Shown piece by piece: positions 57,769-64,000 of a stretch of 64,000 bases of DNA. The stretch is from Cycas panzhihuaensis (taxonomy: Eukaryota; Cycadophyta). The translations under genes were made by a program, and so were the position numbers. The stretch is taken from the NCBI GenBank assembly GCA_023213395.1, contig CM041465.1:242055741-242119740 (forward strand), written 5' to 3'. Within the stretch, counting starts at the first letter, position 1, and each line of letters begins with the position of its first letter. The notes under the pieces are model-generated. The model was not told where the DNA came from. It did not search any database and was given only the letters and a program-made list of their open reading frames with translations.

Positions 57769-58429
57769 AGGGGTACTACTCCTATAGAGTCTATAACCTT
57801 ATCACTTTTTGTTTATATCATTTTCTTTTTAGTTCATTTATCTTTCAAATAACAACAAAAAAAAAAGAAAAAATTAATAAAACAATCAAAAAATCTAAAA
57901 ACATCACAAATTAACAAAATTAAAAAATTATAAAACCAAAAAATAATTTAAAAACTTAGCTCTAAGATGACCCTAGCAACTCCTCCTCTAAAAGATGACC
58001 ATTAATGAGGCTAAACTATAATGATTATCTTTGACTTTTAAGTCTTCATCTTTTGGCATTTGAGATACCCCCTCTTCTGCCAAAGACCTTTAGCTTCAAA
58101 GCCTAAATCATTGGCCTTTAGTCCCAACCTTTCTAGTTACTAATGCAACCCCTCAACCACTTAAATTTACTTTAAGAAGTAACTTCTAAGGAGGATAAAC
58201 TATAATAGCCTTATTTATATTTATCTAGGTTTGTCATAACCACTAGCTTGTCTTTGTTTAATAAGGTCACTAGCTAGTCTATTGCCCTAGTCAGTACACC
58301 TGTAAGGTGTAAACTTATGAGGCTAAACTAAGGGAAACATTCTTTAAACACCTACTAAGGAGGATAAACTATGGTAGACCAATTTTCCCTTTCATATCTA
58401 TAAGATTATTATTGATCTAATCAGAGCTT
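57769..58429 (+). other. 3' region of Tat-like unit 3 before LTR block 4
   Basis: Non-coding. 57840-57955 is an A-rich tract. The recurring GAGG(A/C)TAAACTA word appears four times (58007-58020, 58191-58204, 58319-58330, 58360-58373), with spacing of about 184, 128 and 41 bp. Confidence 0.5.
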
Positions 58430-59395
58430 TGTTGACAACATTCACCATCTTACAGTCATAACCTAAAGAGGTTCTACTACTAAGAGGGTAAGTGTTTTTT
58501 GTAATCTAGGAGTATCTTAGACATCACAATAATAAATAAGTGAGGATAAATAATTACTCCTTAACATAGATTAGTCTAGCTTAGATTAGCTATTTTGTGA
58601 GCATATGCCTAAGGTTTCTTATTGATTTGATGGGTGAGAATAATCATACCTTTGTTGATGATGACTTCAACCATGATTAATGTCTATATAACTATCCCTT
58701 TAAGCTTAATGAGTTGAAAGCAGTCACCTAGTACCTTTGTAAGACATATATTTCCCCTTTCTTATTTTATTTATATCTCTGTCTTTCTCTTATTACTTTA
58801 TTAACCTTGTTTGCATCTATTTTAGTCTATATTCATTTGATTTCTTCTTATCCCATTATGTCTTTTGCTTGTCCTACCTTCTTTTTTATGATATTGTGAT
58901 GATTAGTAAAATACCTAATCAATTTTTATATAGAAAAGTCGAATTTGCCAGAGATTCATGATACCACAAAGATCTTCATGGTATTAATTTTTGCACTTAT
59001 AATTTTGTTTAGACTTGTATTTGATCACATATTTATGGCACCCAAATATGGGCCTTATTTATTACCCTATTAATACCATGATTAGCCCATCAATTTTATT
59101 AAAACCATAAGCTATGTCATATCAAATGCCATTTATTCCTATTTTTTTGGGCCAAATCCATGGGCTACTACCTATGGTTTCTCTCAATATAATGGGTTTG
59201 AAGCCATGGGCTAAACCACTCATTCTCATTTATAAAAGCCTTTCATTTTTTAATAGAAAGGGAGATCAAGTGAATAGTATGCTGAATTATTATTATTCTA
59301 CCGAATTCCATCTAGACTTACTAAGTTCATCCATTTTCCATCTTAGCTTACACTTTAGATTTTAAAGTTGAGTGTTAGATGTGTTGGAGCATTCA
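58430..59395 (+). repeat. LTR block 4 of the Tat-like array
   Basis: Starts TGTTGACAACATTCACCATC and ends GAGCATTCA followed by TTGGTTGG. TATA box TATAAAA at 59231-59237. The middle is too diverged to align confidently by eye with blocks 1-3. Confidence 0.5.
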
Positions 59396-59721
59396 TTGGT
59401 TGGAGCAAATTATCACTTGCATCATTTTCATCCTTTATAATGGGGTAATCCCCCTACTAATTTAGCCTTTTACCTTTGTTCTAAGATGGAAAGTAACTTT
59501 AGTACCACTTGTTAGGTCTCCATAAGAAGGGGTCATATAACCATTTCTGAGGCCCTTTCTTTATCCACCATCAATCATTTTATCATTTTGTTTATTTTGC
59601 TTGTTATAATAGGTTTTTTTAATCCTTTCATTTTATAATAATAGTGCATGCCACTAATAACTTGTAGGTTGAGGAGCTCACTATTTTTCTTGTAAGCTTT
59701 GGGAGTGAGAGGAGTAAATTT
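59396..59721 (+). other. Probable leader start of a fourth Tat-like unit
   Basis: Follows the CA|TTGGTTG junction. No coding block; ends at the putative Copia-G LTR. Confidence 0.35.
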
Positions 59722-59951
59722 TGTTAGTAATAATGTTCATTTAATTTATTATTAAGTATGAAACACAACTTTAGAATGCCATGGGACTACTACTTAGGCA
59801 TTAGGTATGTAGGCTTGCCCAATGTCTTGACTATAAATATAGGGTCTTATGGCCTAATGATGTTCTTTAACACCACCTTTAATATATAAATTTATGTTAT
59901 GTTCTTTATTATGGGATTATAATTATGTTCTTCTTTACCCTCGATCCTTTA
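59722..59951 (+). repeat. Putative 5' LTR of Copia-G
   Basis: Starts TGTTAGTAATAATGTTC, similar to the Copia-F LTR start, has a TATA-like ACTATAAATATAGGG (about 59830-59845) and ends CGATCCTTTA just before a primer site. The partner LTR is not in the window, so the left edge is a guess. Confidence 0.42.
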
Positions 59952-59953
59952 TT

Positions 59954-59964
59954 TGGTATCAGAG
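59954..59964 (+). other. Primer binding site of Copia-G
   Basis: TGGTATCAGAG, a perfect 11-base start of the initiator-Met tRNA complement, two bases after the putative LTR. Confidence 0.7.
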
Positions 59965-62220
59965 ATTGATATTTTTGATCCATGGAGCATCACAACAACT
60001 TATTATGTAATATATTTTAAATATTTGCTTAATTTTCAATAGTTTTATAACATTTTCATATAATTTCTATTAACTATTTGAGATATTTACTTCATATACT
60101 CTTTGTATTCATATATTTAAAAATTTTCCTCAATATTTACAGGTATATATAACTCAACATCATTTTAGAATAATTCTATATAAGTTTTATTTGATATTTT
60201 ATTATTTTTTAATTAGTTCTCAGCTTTTTGAAGTTTGTTTAAGTTCCTAGACTTTGATAGGCTGGTGCACCTTAACCATTGGATGAAATATTCACAAGTG
60301 ACCACTTATTCTACTCCTCAATAAGTCTACTTTACTCTAGATCAATCAGATCAAAAAATTATCCCCTTTCAACTAAGATATCACATTTAGAAGGTAGCAC
60401 ACTTTGTCTACCTACTGAAACCCTACTTCTCAGTTTAAATCGCATTGTAATATAGTTTATTTTTTCACTTCATCAATATTTATTACATAGTTTATATCCT
60501 ATAGTCTTTTACTATAGTTTTATACCAGATTTTACTTAATAATATATTCTATTTATTCATTTTTATGATTATGCATCGTGCATTTCATATAGCCCAAAGG
60601 GCATCTATTTGATGGCTAAGAATCATGTTTTTGTACATATACTTACTATATACAGCTTTACACTGATTTAAAGTAGATTTACTAAAGTTTCAAAATATTT
60701 CTTCAATTAATTTTCATCATATTTTCTTAATTTTAGGTTTAATCAATTCTTTGAATTTTGATGGACTAGTGCACTTCAATAAGAAGATAAAACTGCATCA
60801 TATGATTGCTTATCTTACTCCTTTATGAGTCTACTTTGTATTGGACAAGATAGTTTGTCAATTGATTGCTCGGTTGAAGAGAAATCTCAATTAGAAGCCC
60901 AATTACTTTATGGGTTTACAAAATCTTTCCATCCATCTATATTTCTCAATATTATTTCAAATTTTTATCATTTTTTCTCAACGTTTTTTTGGAGACTTGG
61001 ATGACTAGTCTCTACACATTTATTTAAGTAATTTATATACTATTTTATGGCCCCTTTTGATCAATCTAATCAATGAAAAAACCACTTTGTGCATCGTGCG
61101 AACTCTATGTATTTTTTAATTTGTTAAAAAAATAATTTTTAATATATTTTTAATATATTTTACAAAAAATTTATCACTTTTGATATTTTTTGGGGTTTAT
61201 GCCCCCTTCACTCTCTAGTAGTGGGCTTATCAAGCCCCCATGTAACTACAATCTTCATGTTTTAGGGGTGTATTTCAAATAATTATAAGTTATTTTTAGT
61301 AATTTTGGTTTTAAAGGGATTAAAGTAGCTTTTATAAATTTTTAGGGTTTGTAGCCCCCTTTGCTAACTAGTAGGAGGTCACATGTACTGACCTAGTGAC
61401 CAGGGGGACAATTTACTAAGGGGCTTAAGTACCCTTCCTTTTATTTTTTTACTTATAAGTAGGTGTCTCTACTATTTTCTAAATATTTTTCAAACTAGGA
61501 GTTTATTTTTTGAATAATTTAAACCATTAGAAAGTTAACTCAGAGACCTATGTACTAGAATCTTTTTATTCTAATTTGAAGTTGTTTTATAGAGTTTCTA
61601 AGCTACTAAACTTAGGCCTCTTATTTGGTCCTAATTTGAGCTTTTCATTTCATTTTCAAAGTAATTTTCTTAAAATAATTAAAGCATATAGATAATATAT
61701 TGGTATACTAACATGTTATAGTAGATTTTGTTTTAAAATTTAAGGCTTATAAATGTTTTTTGACTAAGTTTGTATATGTTTACCCTTTAAGAAGGAAGCA
61801 AATATTTTTGATAATTTTTTACAATAAAATAGCACCATAATCCTTATATATTTTAATTTACTTTATTTAAACTACCAATTTTAATTTTATTTCATTTAAA
61901 GATCATTTCATTTCATTTATTGCTATATTTTGAAGTTATTTTTACAATTATTATCAAAAGGAATCCTTGTTCGTAAATTGAACCATACTTAAAATTAATT
62001 TTAATATTAATAAGATAATATCCTAATTAAACAACCATATTTTCTAGCCTTATAATGGGAATTGTTAGGACCCTTGAAGTTACCACCGTGTATACATCTT
62101 TGGTGGACTCTTGGTTATTAAGAAAACCATTGACTATTAAGTGTATTTAGTGGTAGGATGAGGTGGAGAACTTTATCCTTTTTAGAGTTTAGAGACTAGG
62201 CTAGACCTGGAGGGGGTAGG
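59965..62220 (+). other. Leader of Copia-G
   Basis: 2.25 kb of very AT-rich, non-coding sequence. It holds a diverged 500-bp direct repeat (60240 and 60740) and ends with the segment shared with the Copia-F leader (62060-62220 versus 52060-52245). Copia-B copy 3 interrupts it before any gag is reached. Confidence 0.5.
60240..60930. repeat. Diverged direct repeat, period about 500 bp
   Basis: TTTGATAGGCTGGTGCACCT at about 60255 resembles TTTTGATGGACTAGTGCACT at about 60756. Both are followed by a TCTACTCCT/TCTTACTCCT word and (A/G)AGTCTACTTT. Confidence 0.6.
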
Positions 62221-62878
62221 TGTTAGATAATGTGATAATAGTGTCTTGGAGGCCAGAATTTTGACAGGTTGGCAATGCAGTTTCCTCCTCAAACTTCCTC
62301 AGGGGGATCCAAGTGGGGTGGGAGCCCCCTTTGGCTAGGGGATGTGGGGGGCATTAAAACTCCCCCTACAAAGAGAGGGTTTGGGGGTGACAACCCTTAA
62401 CCTAAAAAGCTAGCACTAAAAAGCATACTAAATTGTAAAGAGAATTAGGGTTGTTCATTCAAAATACCCTAGATTCAATGGTTGAGATTTGTGCCTTATA
62501 TGACTCTCTCATATAGCCTGATTTAGAGTATTTTTTCATTATGTTGATTGTATTTGATGTATTGGATGTACTGTGAGGAGTTAGGTAGTTAGTTATTATT
62601 GTTATGAGGATTCTACTATAGATTATATATATTTCTCCATTCTTTGATAATAAAGATCGATACCTTTACTATGTGGATATTTCCCTAGCACATTGCTAGG
62701 GTTTTACCACATTATATCAGGTGTATATATGATGCTTTGGCTTTCTAATTCATTTATTATATTATCTTTGGTTTAAGAACTTGCATGTTAAATTTTAGTT
62801 TTGATTCCTATAACTAATTACAAAATAGTTTAGAACTTGGTGGTGGTTTATGGTTATTGGGACCAAGTTTTCTCAACA
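62221..62878 (+). repeat. 5' LTR of Copia-B copy 3
   Basis: TGTTAGATAATGTGATAATA to TTTTCTCAACA, aligned to the other Copia-B LTRs along its length. Left flank GTAGG. Confidence 0.92.
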
Positions 62879-62880
62879 AC

Positions 62881-62893
62881 TGGTATCAGAGCC
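62881..62893 (+). other. Primer binding site of Copia-B copy 3
   Basis: TGGTATCAGAGCC, a perfect initiator-Met tRNA complement. Confidence 0.93.
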
Positions 62894-62951
62894 ACTTTTA
62901 TTTTTATAGTGAGTTTGTGAAGGTTTTGGTATTGACTTTTTCTACACCAAA

Positions 62952-63745
62952 TGGTGAAACTGGAAAATGTAAAGTTCAAGGTGAAGAAATTTAATGGTAA
63001 GAATAACTTCTAGTTGTGGAAGATGAAATCATATAATGTTCAAGTACAATAAGGTTTATACAAGCTCTTGTAGGTAAATTGAAGAAACCCATAGGGATAG
63101 ACGATGGCAAATAGGATGATCTAGACAAAAGAGCTCTTAGCATAATATGATTATGTTTGGCAGATAAATTTCTGTTTAACATCATAGAGGAGCAAATAAT
63201 AGTAGGATTATGGAGCTAGTTGGAAGGCTTGTATATAACCAAATCAGTGACGAATCAAATCTACTTAAAGAGGTAGCTGTACTCATTCTAGATAAAGGAA
63301 TATATAAAAATTATAGATCATTTAAACATTTTTAATACTCTTATTTTTTGATTGGCTAGTATTGATGTCAAGATTGAGGATGAGGATAAGGTTGTTACCT
63401 TGTTATGTTCATTACCAGAATCCTAGGATAATATTGTGACCTCAATTAGTTTTAGCACTATAAATGAATTAGACTATGATTATGTTGTGAGTGCTTTGTT
63501 GATAGAAGAAGTGAGGAGGAAGTCTAGTCTTAAAACCTTCATGCCAAAAGCAAGGGGTAGAACAATTGAGAGAGGATAAAGCTCTAGGGATATATCGAGA
63601 TCAAAGTCAAAAGGCAAGGAGAGTAAGCTCAGATGTTTGAACTACAATAAGACAAGTCACCTTAAGAAGGATTGCTATAAAAGGAAGGAGTTCTAGAAAA
63701 AGGAAGATTCTACCAAGGAGGCTAATCATGTGGAGTTAAATCAAG
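62952..63745 (+). pseudogene. gag: gag of Copia-B copy 3
   Basis: The ATG at 62952 gives MVKLENVKFKVKKFNGKNN, the family start. Stops stand for Trp or Gln (for example NNF, stop, LWKMK and VQVQ, stop). The zinc-knuckle region reads CLNYNKTSHLKKDCYKRK (about 63634-63690), with the second Cys changed to Tyr. Up to NHVELNQG it follows copy 2 without large gaps. Confidence 0.85.
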
Positions 63746-64000
63746 GAGTGGAGCAAGTCTTATGAGAAGAAGCCATTCAAACAACTTGTTATTTAGTAAA
63801 TATATCACCATCACTTGTAATAGACTACAAGATTCCTAAAGAGGTATGGATTGGACATCTATGTGACTATTTAAATTTGAAAATTTTTGGTTATGATGCT
63901 TATGCCTTAACTAATAAAAGTCAACGTTTAAAGTTAAACCCAAAATCTAAGAGTTGTATCTTTGTTGGTTTTGGTGATAGAGATAGTGTGAAGGGATACA
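63746..64000 (+). pseudogene. pol: Late integrase joined to gag, Copia-B copy 3
   Basis: Directly after VELNQG the frame continues VEQVL, stop, then AIQTTCYLVNISPSLVIDYK, IPKEVWIGHLCDYLNLKIFG and KLNPKSKSCIFVGFGDRD, the post-catalytic part of integrase. The joint is in frame. This protein would lack protease and integrase activity. Confidence 0.88.

Larger units (their letters stand above)
62221..64000 (+). mobile_element. Copia-B copy 3, internally deleted, 5' part
   Basis: 5' LTR, primer site, gag, then a direct in-frame joint into late integrase; the window ends inside integrase. Relative to copy 2, a segment equal to 44384-45373 (990 bp) is missing, taking protease, the zinc finger and the integrase catalytic core. 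The junction is treated under findings. It interrupts Copia-G. Confidence 0.92.

Noticed and set aside
59954-59964. Initiator-Met tRNA match as a tRNA gene
   Set aside because: Only the 3' acceptor complement is present, next to an LTR end, and no cloverleaf surrounds it. The same holds for the other primer sites.

Overview
The window looks like intergenic DNA from a large, repeat-rich plant nuclear genome. It is AT-rich and visibly poor in CG dinucleotides. I can support no ordinary host gene, rRNA, tRNA or CRISPR array: almost every recognisable segment belongs to old, nested LTR retrotransposons whose reading frames carry many stops. The age and depth of nesting would fit a gymnosperm or another slow-turnover large genome; this is inference, as no single-copy gene is present to fix the taxon.

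Foundation layer (about 3320-59720, all + strand): a head-to-tail series of Ty3/gypsy units of Tat-like type. Four LTR-like blocks (about 9056-10114, 21605-22957, 39606-40918, 58430-59395) alternate with partial internal regions. Unit 0 keeps integrase, an antisense accessory gene and a second RNase H. Unit 1 keeps leader, gag, protease, RT and RNase H. Unit 2 keeps leader, gag, protease, the antisense gene and the second RNase H. Unit 3 keeps leader and integrase. Each unit lacks a different block.

Insertions into it: (1) Copia-B copy 1 at 1-3319 (-), cut by the window edge; (2) a 3.4-kb LARD-like element at 15854-19274 (-); (3) Copia-D at 27545-35174 (+), 298-bp LTRs, perfect GGGGC target duplication; (4) Copia-B copy 2 at 42850-48200 (+), 656/657-bp LTRs, perfect CTTAG duplication; (5) Copia-F at 50190-57768 (+), itself hit by a solo Copia-B LTR at 55318-55924; (6) the 5' part of a probable Copia-F relative, Copia-G, at 59722-62220, broken by Copia-B copy 3 from 62221 to the window end.

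Most notable: (a) an antisense gene conserved in two Tat units, encoding a plant-mobile-domain-like protein with an RG-rich segment and a coiled coil, with a TATA-like element at a matching distance upstream; (b) an in-frame deletion of 990 bp (paralogue coordinates) in Copia-B copy 3 whose ends match GT...AG splice sites in copy 2, as if spliced RNA had been reverse transcribed; (c) an RNase H placed after integrase and the antisense gene. Coordinates of degenerate domains were read by eye and are approximate; LTR ends with target duplications are exact.
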